NCBI RefSeq assembly: GCF_017168335.1
Contig: NZ_JABFAU010000001.1
Coordinates: forward strand, 62,001 to 126,000
Reading direction: 5' to 3'
Origin: Rhodococcus sp. KRD162
Lineage (GTDB): Bacteria > Actinomycetota > Actinomycetes > Mycobacteriales > Mycobacteriaceae
DNA: 64,000 nucleotides
The notes under the pieces: generated by a model
What the model saw: only the letters and a program-made list of their open reading frames with translations
Told to the model about the DNA's origin: nothing
Databases searched by the model: none
Translations under genes and position numbers: made by a program
In this document: positions 33,909 through 43,515 of the stretch, piece by piece
How positions within the stretch are numbered: the stretch's first letter is position 1
Layout of the letters: each line of letters opens with the position of its first letter

Positions 33909-34432
33909 GCACCAGACGCGTGATTGCCGCCGCAGCGACGCTGTTGCTTGCCGCAGGCTGCTCCCAGACCGTCGAGGGGACAGCCCGGCCTGCCGCGTTC
34001 GGTGGATCGGGTGGTGAAGAATTCACCAAGTTGTTGACCGAGTGCGATGCCGTCACCGACGACCAGATCCTCGACGCCACCGAGGCCGAGGACATCGCCC
34101 GGGGGTTCTTCGGGGCGATCTGTCGGTGGGATCTCATCGGCTCCGCCGGTACCGTGAAGGTGACGTTCAACTGGTTCGAGTACGGCACCCTGGCCGCCGA
34201 GCGAGCCGCCGACGAGAAGATGAACTACACCGTCAGCGACACAACTGTGCAGGGCCGCAAAGCAATCCAGACGCAACGGCCGAACGATTCGGCGTCGTGT
34301 GGGGTTTCCGCGGGTGCGGATCGCTCGGGCATATTCGGGTGGTGGGTGCAGTATCAGCCGGACGTCGTTCATCCCGACCCCTGTCAGGCCGCGACCAAGC
34401 TCGCCGACCTCACTCTCAACCTGAGCCGGTAG
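33905..34432 (+). CDS. DUF3558 lipoprotein (second of pair)
   Basis: A 175-residue lipoprotein paralogous to the preceding gene. Signal peptide TRRVIAAAATLLLAAGC with Cys19 of the lipobox LAAGC; mature part starts SQTVEGTA. DUF3558 Cys pattern: LTECDAVTD, AICRWDL, SASCGVSAG and DPCQAAT. It is coupled to the first gene by ATGA. The pair probably forms a surface complex or has divided ligand specificity; neither is shown by the sequence. Confidence 0.85.
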   Translation: MSTRRVIAAAATLLLAAGCSQTVEGTARPAAFGGSGGEEFTKLLTECDAVTDDQILDATEAEDIARGFFGAICRWDLIGSAGTVKVTFNWFEYGTLAAERAADEKMNYTVSDTTVQGRKAIQTQRPNDSASCGVSAGADRSGIFGWWVQYQPDVVHPDPCQAATKLADLTLNLSR

Positions 34433-34457
34433 CTCGAGCGGTCACAGCAGGGGTGTT

Positions 34458-34487
34458 TTGACCCGAGGCGACGCTGCCGGGTATCGT
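34458..34487 (+). promoter_or_regulatory. Candidate promoter of the str operon
   Basis: TTGACC (34458-34463), an 18-bp spacer and TATCGT (34482-34487) match the housekeeping sigma pattern. It would give a leader of about 230 nt before rpsL, inside the otherwise gene-free stretch 34433-34727. A short hairpin GAGCA-N9-TGCTC occurs late in that leader. Confidence 0.5.
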
Positions 34488-34727
34488 TATGGGTCGTGTC
34501 CGGCATGGCCGGAACGTTTGTGTGCCTATGCGAGGTACAGCCGTGCGCACGTTCGAGTGAAAGAGCGCGCAACCGGCTGGACGTGTGGGGGTATGCGACA
34601 CACCCGACCGCGGGGTGCAAGAGACCCGCAGAAGTAGTACTGGAGCAGCAGCGGTACCGGGTGAGGAGCAGTGTTCTCTTGCTCCAACTGCTAGATCCCT
34701 GTTTATCGACACGAAGAAAGCCGGTTT

Positions 34728-35102
34728 ATGCCAACGATCAACCAGCTGGTCCGTAAGGGACGCACCGACAAGGTCGCGAAACTGAAGACCGCTGCCCTCA
34801 AGGGCAGTCCCCAGCGCCGTGGTGTGTGCACTCGCGTGTACACCACCACCCCCAAGAAGCCGAACTCCGCTCTCCGTAAGGTCGCGCGTGTTCGCCTGAC
34901 CTCCTCGGTCGAGGTCACCGCATACATCCCCGGTGAGGGTCACAACCTGCAGGAGCACTCGATGGTGCTCGTTCGCGGTGGTCGTGTGAAGGACCTCCCG
35001 GGTGTGCGTTACAAGATCATCCGCGGCTCGCTCGACACCCAGGGTGTCAAGAACCGCAAGCAGGCTCGCAGCCGCTACGGAGCCAAGAAGGAGAAGAGCT
35101 GA
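34728..35102 (+). CDS. rpsL: 30S ribosomal protein S12
   Basis: A 124-residue decoding-centre protein, full length for actinobacteria. [12 protein letters not shown] opens it and KKPNSALRK and [10 protein letters not shown] are intact, so both Lys positions equivalent to 43 and 88, where streptomycin resistance mutations arise, are wild type. First gene of the str operon (rpsL-rpsG-fusA-tuf). Only one base separates its stop from rpsG. Confidence 0.99.
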   Translation: MPTINQLVRKGRTDKVAKLKTAALKGSPQRRGVCTRVYTTTPKKPNSALRKVARVRLTSSVEVTAYIPGEGHNLQEHSMVLVRGGRVKDLPGVRYKIIRGSLDTQGVKNRKQARSRYGAKKEKS

Positions 35103-35103
35103 T

Positions 35104-35574
35104 ATGCCACGCAAGGGCCCAGCACCCAAGCGGCCGCTGATCAACGACCCGGTCTACGGATCGCCGTTGGTCACGCAGCTCGTCAACAAGATCCTCCTCG
35201 ACGGCAAGAAGTCGACCGCAGAGCGCATCGTCTACCAGGCGCTCGAGCAGGTTCGCGAGAAGACCGGCAGCGATCCCGTCGTCACGCTCAAGCGTGGACT
35301 GGACAACGTCAAGCCGGCCCTCGAGGTTCGCAGCCGTCGCGTCGGTGGTGCCACCTACCAGGTGCCCGTCGAGGTTCGTCCCGGCCGCTCCACCACGCTG
35401 GCACTGCGCTGGCTGGTCACGTTCTCGCGCGCTCGTCGTGAGAAGACCATGGTCGAGCGTCTGGCGAACGAGTTGCTCGACGCCAGCAACGGCCTCGGTG
35501 CCGCTGTGAAGCGTCGCGAGGACACTCACAAGATGGCCGAAGCCAACAAGGCGTTCGCCCACTACCGCTGGTGA
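35104..35574 (+). CDS. rpsG: 30S ribosomal protein S7
   Basis: A 156-residue primary 16S rRNA-binding protein of the small-subunit head: [26 protein letters not shown] in shorter segments, [27 protein letters not shown] and the C-terminal [15 protein letters not shown], all typical. Length is standard. It follows rpsL immediately and precedes a stem-loop and fusA. In other bacteria S7 feeds back on its own operon. Confidence 0.99.
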   Translation: MPRKGPAPKRPLINDPVYGSPLVTQLVNKILLDGKKSTAERIVYQALEQVREKTGSDPVVTLKRGLDNVKPALEVRSRRVGGATYQVPVEVRPGRSTTLALRWLVTFSRARREKTMVERLANELLDASNGLGAAVKRREDTHKMAEANKAFAHYRW

Positions 35575-35580
35575 TCTCCT

Positions 35581-35621
35581 CGCTCCGGTGGTGCTCGGAA
35601 CTATCCGATACCGCCGGAGCG
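35581..35621 (+). promoter_or_regulatory. Stem-loop between rpsG and fusA
   Basis: CGCTCCGGTGGT (35581-35592) pairs with ACCGCCGGAGCG (35610-35621) over 12 bp with one G-U pair and a 17-nt loop. It starts 6 bp after the rpsG stop. It could be a processing or attenuation site, or an S7 regulatory target; there is no T-run, so simple termination is unlikely. Confidence 0.55.
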
Positions 35622-35669
35622 TTGATCAGCTCAGGCAATACCTCTTCCAACACCAAGGCGGGTTAACTC

Positions 35670-37772
35670 GTGGCACAGGACGTGCTGACCGACCTCAACA
35701 AGGTCCGCAACATCGGCATCATGGCCCACATCGATGCCGGCAAGACCACCACTACCGAACGCATCCTCTTCTACACCGGTATCTCCTACAAGATCGGTGA
35801 AGTTCACGATGGCGCAGCCACCATGGACTGGATGGAGCAGGAGCAGGAGCGTGGCATCACGATCACCTCTGCTGCCACGACGTGCTTCTGGAACGACAAC
35901 CAGATCAACATCATCGACACCCCCGGTCACGTCGACTTCACCGTCGAGGTGGAGCGCTCGCTCCGCGTCCTCGACGGCGCTGTCGCAGTGTTCGACGGCA
36001 AAGAAGGTGTCGAGCCGCAGTCCGAGCAGGTGTGGCGTCAGGCCGACAAGTACGACGTGCCGCGTATCTGCTTCGTCAACAAGATGGACAAGCTCGGCGC
36101 TGACTTCTACTACACCGTGCAGACCATCGTCGATCGTCTCGGTGCCAAGCCGCTGGTCATCCAGCTGCCCATCGGTGCAGAGAACGAGTTCGAGGGCGTC
36201 ATCGACCTCGTGCAGATGAAGGCGCTCGTGTGGAGCGGCGAGACCAAGCTCGGCGAGAAGTACGAGATCCAGGAGATCCCGGAACACCTCAAGGAGCGTG
36301 CAGACGAGTACCGCACGCAGCTGCTCGAGACCGTGGCCGAGTCCGACGAAGCGCTTCTGGAGAAGCACTTCGAGGGCGAAGAGCTCACGATCGAGGAGAT
36401 CAAGGGCGCCATCCGCAAGATGACGGTCAACAGCGAGCTGTACCCGATTCTGTGTGGATCCGCGTTCAAGAACAAGGGCGTTCAGCCCATGCTCGACGCG
36501 GTCATCGACTACCTCCCGTCACCTCTCGACGTTGCCGAGACCGTCGGTCACGCTGTCGGCGACGAGGAGACCGAGCTCACTCGCAAGCCGTCCGCGGACG
36601 AGCCGTTCGCCGCTCTCGCGTTCAAGATCGCGACACACCCCTTCTTCGGCAAGCTGACCTACGTCCGGGTGTACTCGGGCAAGGTCGACTCCGGTGCTCA
36701 GGTCATCAACTCGACCAAGGGCAAGAAGGAGCGTCTGGGCAAGCTCTTCCAGATGCACTCCAACAAGGAGAACGCGATCGCGACCGCGTCCGCCGGTCAC
36801 ATCTACGCCGTCATCGGCCTCAAGGACACCACGACGGGTGACACGCTCTGCGATCCGCAGAACCAGATCATCCTCGAGTCCATGAGCTTCCCGGACCCGG
36901 TCATCCAGGTCTCGATCGAGCCGAAGACCAAGTCCGACCAGGAGAAGCTGGGAACAGCTATCCAGAAGCTCGCCGAAGAGGACCCCACCTTCTCGGTCAA
37001 GCTGGACGAGGACACCGGCCAGACCGTCATCGGCGGCATGGGCGAGCTCCACCTCGACATCCTCGTCGACCGCATGCGTCGCGAGTTCAAGGTCGAGGCC
37101 AACGTCGGCAAGCCGCAGGTCGCGTACCGCGAGACCATCCGCAAGACGGTCGACAAGCACGACTACACGCACAAGAAGCAGACCGGTGGCTCCGGCCAGT
37201 TCGCGAAGGTCATCATCAAGCTCGAGCCTTTCGAGGGCGAAGACGGCGCGACCTACGAGTTCGAGAACAAGGTCACCGGTGGTCGAGTGCCCAGGGAGTA
37301 CATCCCCTCGGTCGACGCAGGTGCTCAGGACGCCATGCAGTACGGTGTTCTCGCCGGATACCCCCTGGTCAACGTCAAGGTCACACTGCTCGACGGTGCG
37401 TACCACGACGTCGACTCGTCGGAAATGGCCTTCAAGGTCGCCGGCTCACAAGCGTTCAAGGAAGCCGCCCGCAAGGCCAGCCCCGTCATTCTCGAACCCG
37501 TCATGGCCGTCGAGGTCATCACGCCCGAGGATTACATGGGTGAGGTCATCGGCGACCTGAACTCCCGCCGTGGTCAGATTCAGGCCATGGAGGAACGCAG
37601 CGGTGCCCGTATCGTCAAGGCACTGGTTCCGCTGTCGGAGATGTTCGGCTACATCGGAGACCTTCGGTCGAAGACACAGGGCCGCGCTAACTACTCCATG
37701 GTCTTCGATTCGTACGCAGAGGTTCCCGCGAACGTGTCGAAGGAAATCATCGCGAAGGCGACCGGAGAGTAA
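35670..37772 (+). CDS. fusA: Elongation factor G
   Basis: A 700-residue translocase GTPase. G1 AHIDAGKTT near residue 18, switch [10 protein letters not shown] near 88, G4 NKMDK near 142, then domains II-V with [17 protein letters not shown] and the domain IV loop. Full family length. GTG 35670 follows a weak GGCGGG-type RBS. It is the single canonical EF-G of the str operon; the residues around the fusidic-acid site were not examined in detail. Confidence 0.98.
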   Translation: MAQDVLTDLNKVRNIGIMAHIDAGKTTTTERILFYTGISYKIGEVHDGAATMDWMEQEQERGITITSAATTCFWNDNQINIIDTPGHVDFTVEVERSLRVLDGAVAVFDGKEGVEPQSEQVWRQADKYDVPRICFVNKMDKLGADFYYTVQTIVDRLGAKPLVIQLPIGAENEFEGVIDLVQMKALVWSGETKLGEKYEIQEIPEHLKERADEYRTQLLETVAESDEALLEKHFEGEELTIEEIKGAIRKMTVNSELYPILCGSAFKNKGVQPMLDAVIDYLPSPLDVAETVGHAVGDEETELTRKPSADEPFAALAFKIATHPFFGKLTYVRVYSGKVDSGAQVINSTKGKKERLGKLFQMHSNKENAIATASAGHIYAVIGLKDTTTGDTLCDPQNQIILESMSFPDPVIQVSIEPKTKSDQEKLGTAIQKLAEEDPTFSVKLDEDTGQTVIGGMGELHLDILVDRMRREFKVEANVGKPQVAYRETIRKTVDKHDYTHKKQTGGSGQFAKVIIKLEPFEGEDGATYEFENKVTGGRVPREYIPSVDAGAQDAMQYGVLAGYPLVNVKVTLLDGAYHDVDSSEMAFKVAGSQAFKEAARKASPVILEPVMAVEVITPEDYMGEVIGDLNSRRGQIQAMEERSGARIVKALVPLSEMFGYIGDLRSKTQGRANYSMVFDSYAEVPANVSKEIIAKATGE

Positions 37773-37828
37773 CTCTCTCCCGGCTGCTGGACCACGCTCG
37801 ACCTGTAATAAGTAACAACACATACGCG

Positions 37829-37853
37829 TGCGTGCCCCACGGGGCCACGCACA
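37829..37853 (+). other. Stem-loop in the tuf leader
   Basis: GTGCGTGCCCC (37829-37839) pairs with GGGGCCACGCAC (37842-37853) with one bulged C and a 2-nt loop (or 4 nt if the top pair opens). It lies 10 bp before the tuf AGGAGG and could stabilise the tuf message or tune readthrough from fusA. Confidence 0.5.
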
Positions 37854-37873
37854 GATCAGTCCAGGAGGACACA

Positions 37874-39064
37874 GTGGCGAAGGCGAAGTTCGATCGGACG
37901 AAGCCGCACGTCAACATCGGCACCATCGGTCACGTTGACCACGGTAAGACGACGCTGACGGCTGCAATCACGAAGGTTCTGCACGACAAGTTCCCGGACC
38001 TGAACGAGGCATCGGCTTTCGATCAGATCGACAAGGCTCCGGAGGAGAAGGCTCGTGGTATCACGATCAACATCTCCCACGTCGAGTACCAGACCGACAA
38101 GCGCCACTACGCGCACGTCGATGCACCGGGTCACGCCGACTACATCAAGAACATGATCACCGGCGCGGCACAGATGGACGGCGCAATCCTGGTCGTGGCA
38201 GCCACCGACGGCCCGATGCCGCAGACCCGCGAGCACGTGCTGCTCGCTCGCCAGGTCGGCGTGCCGTACATCCTGGTCGCACTGAACAAGGCCGACATGG
38301 TCGACGACGACGAGATCATCGAGCTCGTCGAGATGGAGGTCCGCGAGCTCCTCGCTTCGCAGGAGTTCGACGAGGACGCACCGGTGGTCAAGGTGTCCGC
38401 TCTCAAGGCCCTCGAGGGTGACGAGAAGTGGGGCGAGTCGGTCATGGAGCTCATGCAGGCCGTCGACGATTCCATCCCGGACCCGGTTCGTGAGACCGAC
38501 AAGCCGTTCCTCATGCCCGTCGAGGACGTCTTCACCATCACCGGCCGTGGCACCGTGGTCACCGGACGTATCGAGCGCGGCTCGGTCAACGTCAACGAAG
38601 AGGTCGAGATCGTCGGCATCCGCCCCGGCTCGACCAAGACCACCGTCACCGGAATCGAAATGTTCCGCAAGCTGCTCGACTCGGGTCAGGCAGGCGACAA
38701 CGTCGGCCTCCTCGTTCGTGGCATCAAGCGCGAAGACGTCGAGCGTGGACAGGTCATCATCAAGCCCGGCACCACGACTCCCCACACGGAGTTCGAGGGC
38801 AACGCCTACATCCTGTCCAAGGATGAGGGTGGCCGCCACACGCCGTTCTTCAACAACTACCGCCCGCAGTTCTACTTCCGTACCACGGACGTTACGGGCG
38901 TCGTGACCCTCCCCGAGGGCACCGAGATGGTCATGCCCGGTGACAACACCGAGATGTCCGTCACGCTGATCCAGCCGGTCGCCATGGACGAGGGCCTGCG
39001 TTTCGCAATCCGTGAGGGCGGTCGTACCGTCGGAGCCGGTCGCGTCACCAAGATCATCAAGTGA
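37874..39064 (+). CDS. tuf: Elongation factor Tu
   Basis: A 396-residue GTPase that delivers aminoacyl-tRNA. G1 GHVDHGKTT, switch region RGITIN, G3 [13 protein letters not shown]4 NKADM and the domain III end [11 protein letters not shown] are intact. GTG 37874 is fixed by a strong AGGAGG at 37863-37868; the open stretch upstream to 37832 is leader. Last gene of the str operon, ended by a good terminator at 39088-39123. Confidence 0.99.
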   Translation: MAKAKFDRTKPHVNIGTIGHVDHGKTTLTAAITKVLHDKFPDLNEASAFDQIDKAPEEKARGITINISHVEYQTDKRHYAHVDAPGHADYIKNMITGAAQMDGAILVVAATDGPMPQTREHVLLARQVGVPYILVALNKADMVDDDEIIELVEMEVRELLASQEFDEDAPVVKVSALKALEGDEKWGESVMELMQAVDDSIPDPVRETDKPFLMPVEDVFTITGRGTVVTGRIERGSVNVNEEVEIVGIRPGSTKTTVTGIEMFRKLLDSGQAGDNVGLLVRGIKREDVERGQVIIKPGTTTPHTEFEGNAYILSKDEGGRHTPFFNNYRPQFYFRTTDVTGVVTLPEGTEMVMPGDNTEMSVTLIQPVAMDEGLRFAIREGGRTVGAGRVTKIIK

Positions 39065-39087
39065 TCTAGCTTCACCAGCTGTACCGA

Positions 39088-39123
39088 AAGCGGCACTCAC
39101 CCGACAGGGTGGGTGCCGCTTTT
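39088..39123 (+). terminator. Rho-independent terminator of tuf
   Basis: AAGCGGCACTCACCC (39088-39102) pairs with GGGTGGGTGCCGCTT (39107-39121) over 15 bp with one G-U pair and loop GACA, flanked by A and T residues (TTTT at 39120-39123). It starts 24 bp after the tuf stop. Confidence 0.88.
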
Positions 39124-39146
39124 GCGTGCGTGCGGCTCCGCCGCCC

Positions 39147-39197
39147 GCGTGAATGGACCCTTGCACCGCCCAGACGTATGCAGTGGTTCATTCACGC
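39147..39197. repeat. 51-bp palindromic element, copy A
   Basis: Outer arms GCGTGAATGGACC and GGTTCATTCACGC (13 nt, one G-U) enclose CTTGCA-CCGCCCAGACGTA-TGCAGT. It belongs to a family of four identical-length copies (39147, 39232, 62508, 62572). The central CCGCCCAGACGTA is kept in three of the four copies and differs at one base in copy C. Confidence 0.9.
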
Positions 39198-39231
39198 GGA
39201 GGGGGCGGCAACCGCGCCGCTATCCCCCACT

Positions 39232-39282
39232 GGGTGAATGGACCCTTGCACCGCCCAGACGTATGCAGTGGTCCATTGACGC
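39232..39282. repeat. 51-bp palindromic element, copy B
   Basis: Same element, 85 bp after copy A start to start. The core CCTTGCACCGCCCAGACG and TATGCAGTGG is identical to copy A, while the ends have drifted (GGGTGAATG left, CATTGACGC right), so the outer stem is weaker. Confidence 0.88.
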
Positions 39283-39345
39283 AGCCCGAGGCGGCACACG
39301 AAAAATAGGACGCATCGGACGCGGCGGTCCCGTAACGTCGCTGCG

Positions 39346-40653
39346 GTGCTACTGACCGTGACTGCAAATGCCACAACCGATTTCCCGGACGCCTCCGAGA
39401 TCGGGTATTTGTTGCACAAGCACCCCGATCGCGTGCAGAGCTGGAACCTGCCGATGGGCACCACGACCGTGCTGTATCCGGAAGTCTCGGCTCAGCGTAC
39501 GACTGTCGCCGTCCTGCTGAGCGACGGTGCCGCATCCGGATTGGCCGTGGCCCTGTCACGACTGTTCAAGCAGACGCTGGCAGGCGTGTGCAGTACCCGG
39601 CCTGAATTGGTCTCTACTGCAATGGATCTGACGATCTCGATGCCGTCCGCGCCGTCACGTGGTTCCGCTGATCTCGCGTCACGGATGTTCGGTCCGTTGG
39701 GCTGGACGGTAGACGCGAGGCCCATTCCGCTCGATCCGACGCAGCCGACGTGGGGCGACTCCGAGTACATCGACCTCGTTCTCACCGGCACCTTCACACT
39801 GTCTGCCGCACTGCGGCACTTGTATGTTCTGCTTCCGGTCCTCGACGACGGGAAGCACTACTGGGTGGGTGAGGACGAGGCCGACAAACTCGTTCGAGTG
39901 GCAGGGGATTGGTTAGGAGATCACCCGGAGTCATCGCTCATCTCCTCCCGATACTTGGCGCATCGCCGCGAACTGGTGGCCTCGGCGCTGGATCGACTCG
40001 TGCCCGACGCGCCGCAGGACGACGTGGCCCCGAGGGATCCGACGTTGGCCGAGCAGAGAGTGCACGCTGTATTGGCCGCCCTGGCCGAGTCCGGCGCGAG
40101 ATCGGTGATCGATCTCGGCTGCGGTGAGGGGCGTCTACTTCGGGACTTGCTCGCACACAGCACCTTCGAGCGTATTCTCGGTGCCGACGTGAGTGACCGG
40201 GCGCTTGCCAAGGCGCACCGGCGGCTACGTCTGGACGAGATGGCCGATCGGCAGCGGTCACGGATCGAACTGATCCAGTCTTCGGCGACGTATCGCGACG
40301 TCCGGTTGCAGGGATTCGATGCGATGGTGCTCATGGAGGTGATCGAGCACGTCGATCTCGCGAGGCTTCCGGCATTGGTGCGTTCGGTGTTTTCTCAGGC
40401 ACGTCCGCGAACGGTTCTGGTCACCACACCCAACTCCGAATACAACGTGTTGTATCCCGGCCTCGAAGCGGGATCTTTCCGTCACGTCGACCACCGCTTC
40501 GAGTTCACCCGCGCGCAATTCGAGCAGTGGTCTGCGGCGGTGGCGGGTGATCATGCCTATGCGGTCCGCGTCGAGGGAATCGGGCCGCGCGATCCGAATC
40601 ACGGAACCCCGACCCAGATGGCAGTATTCACCAGAGAGGAGCAGTCCGAGTGA
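39346..40653 (+). CDS. hen1: Hen1, 3'-terminal RNA ribose 2'-O-methyltransferase
   Basis: A 435-residue bacterial Hen1. The N-terminal half (about 1-230, starting LLTVTANATTDFPDASEIGYLLHKHPDR in shorter form) is the domain that activates the Pnkp ligase. The C-terminal methyltransferase has the SAM motif VIDLGCGEGRLL near residue 254 and the metal site Glu331, Glu334, His335 (MEVIEHVD) plus His380 (FRHVDHRFEF). It marks the 3' end of cleaved RNA before religation, protecting the repaired site from the same ribotoxin. GTG 39346 lies about 10 bp after TAACGT with no visible RBS, so a leaderless message is possible. Stop overlaps the Pnkp start (GTGA). Confidence 0.95.
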   Translation: MLLTVTANATTDFPDASEIGYLLHKHPDRVQSWNLPMGTTTVLYPEVSAQRTTVAVLLSDGAASGLAVALSRLFKQTLAGVCSTRPELVSTAMDLTISMPSAPSRGSADLASRMFGPLGWTVDARPIPLDPTQPTWGDSEYIDLVLTGTFTLSAALRHLYVLLPVLDDGKHYWVGEDEADKLVRVAGDWLGDHPESSLISSRYLAHRRELVASALDRLVPDAPQDDVAPRDPTLAEQRVHAVLAALAESGARSVIDLGCGEGRLLRDLLAHSTFERILGADVSDRALAKAHRRLRLDEMADRQRSRIELIQSSATYRDVRLQGFDAMVLMEVIEHVDLARLPALVRSVFSQARPRTVLVTTPNSEYNVLYPGLEAGSFRHVDHRFEFTRAQFEQWSAAVAGDHAYAVRVEGIGPRDPNHGTPTQMAVFTREEQSE

Positions 40654-43175
40654 GTACCTTCGAGATTCCGGATCTGTCCCTCGTCGTTCTGATCGGTATC
40701 AGCGGCTCCGGTAAGTCGTCCTTCGCCGCGGAGCACTTCGGTCCGTACGAGGCAGTGTCCAGCGATGCCTGCCGGGGCATGGTGAGCAACGACCCCAATC
40801 TGCAGAGTGCGACCAAGGACGCGTTCGCGCTGTTGGAGTTTCTCGTCGCAACCAGGCTTCGCGCCGGTCTACTCACCGTCGTCGATGCGACCAACGTTCA
40901 ACCAGCCGCGCGCAAAGCGCTGATCGCGCTGGCACGTGACCACGATGTGCTTCCGGTCGCCGTTGTGCTCGATGTGGCCGAATCGGTGTGTGCGCAGCGC
41001 AACGCCGAGCGAAGCGACCGAGCTTTCGGCCGAGATGTATTGCGTCGCCAACACTCCCAGTTGCAGCGCTCGATGCGTGGGCTGGCCAAAGAAGGTTTTC
41101 GGACGGTCCACGTACTGAGCGGCGTCGATGCGGTGGCGTCGGCGCAGTTCGTTCGCACGCCGCTGCGCAGTGATCGACGAGACCTGACCGGACCGTTCGA
41201 TGTTGTCGGTGATGTTCACGGCTGTCTGTCCGAGCTCGAAAGCCTGCTCACTGCACTCGGATACACGCTCATACGGGATGGAGTAGGCAGATCCGTCGGT
41301 GCGACGCCGCCGGACGGTCGAACCGCGGTGTTCGTCGGAGACTATGTCGATCGCGGACCGGATTCGGTGGGTGTGCTACGGCTGGTGATGGGAATGGTCG
41401 ATGCCGGAGCGGCATTGGCTGTTCCTGGCAATCACGAGAACAAGCTCGTCAAGGCACTGCGGGGGCGGAAGGTGACGGCCTCGCACGGTCTCGCCGAGAC
41501 CCTCGAACAGCTCGACGGAGAACCGGAGGAGTTCCGCCGGGAGGTTCTCGAGTTCTGCGATGGTCTGGTCGCGCACCTCGTGCTCGACGGCGGCAAGCTC
41601 GTCGTCGCGCACGCCGGACTGATCGAGAAGTACCACAACAGGGCGTCGGGCAGGGTTCGGAGCTTTGCTCTGTACGGAGACACCACGGGCGAGACCGACG
41701 AGTTCGGCTTGCCGGTGCGGTATCCGTGGGCGCAGGACTATCGGGGCTCGGCGACGGTGCTGTACGGGCACACTCCGGTGCCGGAAGTGGAGTGGGAGAA
41801 CAACACTGCGTGCCTCGACACGGGGTGCGTCTTCGGTGGCAAGCTCACGGCACTGCGCTATCCGGAGCGCGAGATCGTTTCGGTTCCGGCCGAGAAAGTC
41901 TGGTACGAGCCTGCGCGACCGATGGGTGCGTTCACGCGTGATGCTGCGTCGCTCGATCTGTCGGACGTGATCGGCCCGACGGGGGTGGAGACATCGCTAC
42001 GTGGACGCGTGTCGGTACGTCCGGAGAATGCCGCTGGCGCACTGGAGGTGATGAGTCGGTTCGCGCTGGCTCCGCAGTGGCTGCACTATCTGCCGCCGAC
42101 GATGGCTCCGAGCGGAACATCGATGCGCGAGGGCTATCTCGAGTATCCGACGGAGGCGTTCGAGGCGTATCGCACGCTCGGTGCCTCGACGGTGATCTGC
42201 GAGGAGAAGCACATGGGCTCGCGGGTGGTTGTGGTGGTGTGTCGAGATGCAGACACCGCTCGGGAGAAGTTCGATGCCCTGGAGGGAGCGCTCGGCACTG
42301 CGTACACGCGGACCGGTCGTCCGGTGTTCGACGAGTCGCTCACCGGCGAGCTGATCTCGGGGGTGTCCGACGCGGTCGAGAAGGCCGGTGTGTGGGAGGA
42401 ATTGGCCGCGCGCTGGCTTGTTCTCGACTGCGAACTGATGCCGTGGTCCGCCAAAGCGGAGGGCCTGATCAAGACCGAGTACGCCGCGGTCGCAGCGGTG
42501 TCTCGGGCGAATCTCGGGGCCGAGGCGGCAGTGCTGGCATCGGCCGGATCGCGCGGTCTGGATGTGCAGGAGTTGCAGGATCGGAACACCGTTCGGCACA
42601 ACAACCTGGGTGAGTACACCGCCGCGTATCGGCGATACGTCTGGCCTACCGACGGGCTCGACGGAGTTCGGATCGCGCCGTTTCAGGTACTGGCGTCGAA
42701 CGTCGAGACGTATGCGGATCGTCCGCACACGTGGCACCTCGACGTTGCCGACCGCTTGGTGGCAGCAGATCCCGGTTTGTTCGCCACCACCGGTCGAATC
42801 GAGGTCGATCTGTCGAGGCCGGATTCGGTTGCGGCAGGGGAGAAGTGGTGGGAGGAGTTGACGGCGCAGGGCGGAGAGGGGATGGTCGTCAAACCGGCAG
42901 CCAACGCTCCACGCGGAAAGATGCAGCCCGGCATGAAGGTTCGCGGCCGAGAGTACCTACGGCTGATCTACGGTGCCGATTACACCGACCCGGATCGACT
43001 GACTGCACTGCGCAACCGAAACGTGGGGCACAAGCAGTCGATGGCCCTGCGTGAATACGCGCTGGGAATGGAAGCGCTGGATCGCTCGGTGCGAGGTGAG
43101 CCGCTGTATCGCATCCACCAGGCGGTGTTCGCGGTCCTGGCACTGGAATCGGAGCCGGTGGACCCGCGACTGTAG
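40650..43175 (+). CDS. pnkp: Pnkp, polynucleotide kinase-phosphatase-ligase
   Basis: An 841-residue three-domain RNA repair enzyme. The 5'-kinase (1-170) has P-loop GISGSGKS at residues 16-23. The 2',3'-phosphatase (about 180-420) has the calcineurin-like motifs GDVHGC near 188, GDYVDRGPD near 230 and GNHENK near 260. The ligase/adenylyltransferase (about 480-841) has the nucleotidyl Lys in EEKHMGSRVV near 518 and the late motif GEGMVVKP. It heals both ends of broken tRNA or other RNA and, with Hen1, seals them. Translationally coupled to hen1. Confidence 0.96.
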   Translation: MSTFEIPDLSLVVLIGISGSGKSSFAAEHFGPYEAVSSDACRGMVSNDPNLQSATKDAFALLEFLVATRLRAGLLTVVDATNVQPAARKALIALARDHDVLPVAVVLDVAESVCAQRNAERSDRAFGRDVLRRQHSQLQRSMRGLAKEGFRTVHVLSGVDAVASAQFVRTPLRSDRRDLTGPFDVVGDVHGCLSELESLLTALGYTLIRDGVGRSVGATPPDGRTAVFVGDYVDRGPDSVGVLRLVMGMVDAGAALAVPGNHENKLVKALRGRKVTASHGLAETLEQLDGEPEEFRREVLEFCDGLVAHLVLDGGKLVVAHAGLIEKYHNRASGRVRSFALYGDTTGETDEFGLPVRYPWAQDYRGSATVLYGHTPVPEVEWENNTACLDTGCVFGGKLTALRYPEREIVSVPAEKVWYEPARPMGAFTRDAASLDLSDVIGPTGVETSLRGRVSVRPENAAGALEVMSRFALAPQWLHYLPPTMAPSGTSMREGYLEYPTEAFEAYRTLGASTVICEEKHMGSRVVVVVCRDADTAREKFDALEGALGTAYTRTGRPVFDESLTGELISGVSDAVEKAGVWEELAARWLVLDCELMPWSAKAEGLIKTEYAAVAAVSRANLGAEAAVLASAGSRGLDVQELQDRNTVRHNNLGEYTAAYRRYVWPTDGLDGVRIAPFQVLASNVETYADRPHTWHLDVADRLVAADPGLFATTGRIEVDLSRPDSVAAGEKWWEELTAQGGEGMVVKPAANAPRGKMQPGMKVRGREYLRLIYGADYTDPDRLTALRNRNVGHKQSMALREYALGMEALDRSVRGEPLYRIHQAVFAVLALESEPVDPRL

Positions 43176-43200
43176 CTGCCGCATGCATTACTCTTCGGCG

Positions 43201-43497
43201 ATGACCATCAGAGTCGTTGTGTCCGTGGAAACGAAGGCCGGTCTCGGCGAACGTCAGGTTCAGGCGTTCGCCAAGCTGGCACCACTGGTTCGAGCGGAAT
43301 CGGGTTGCCTCCGGTACGACCTGCATCGAGTCGTCGGCTCCGAGGAAAAGTTCGTGATACTCGAACACTGGGAGTCGGCGGAGGCCTTGGCGGCCCATGC
43401 CGAAGCCCCACACATGCGCGACGCGGCTGCCGCGAACAAGGAGTTCCGGGCTGGTCCAGCCCAGGTGTTGGTCATCGACGGTGTGGCAGTCCGTTAG
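43201..43497 (+). CDS. Antibiotic biosynthesis monooxygenase (ABM)-domain protein
   Basis: A 98-residue dimeric alpha+beta barrel protein of the YgiN/ABM type: IRVVVSVETKAGLGERQVQAF, LVRAESGCLRYDLHR, FVILEHWESAEALAAHAEAPHM. Family members oxidise quinols or polyketide phenols or degrade heme. No heme-ligand set is evident, so a YgiN-like quinol role is more likely. ATG 43201 begins 26 bp after pnkp; whether it belongs to the RNA-repair operon is unknown. Confidence 0.85.
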   Translation: MTIRVVVSVETKAGLGERQVQAFAKLAPLVRAESGCLRYDLHRVVGSEEKFVILEHWESAEALAAHAEAPHMRDAAAANKEFRAGPAQVLVIDGVAVR

Positions 43498-43515
43498 ACC
43501 GCGAGGGCAACGGCA

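Noticed and set aside
34496-34756. Short plus-strand open frame in the rpsL leader
   Set aside because: No RBS, overlaps the rpsL start in another frame, and no protein-like pattern.
37856-39166. 436-codon minus-strand open frame opposite tuf
   Set aside because: Mirror of a highly codon-biased gene; such antisense frames are routine in high-GC tuf genes.
39147-39282. Possible short CRISPR array (two similar 51-bp repeats with a spacer)
   Set aside because: Only two copies, repeats are imperfect palindromes, spacing differs from the second site, and no cas genes are present.
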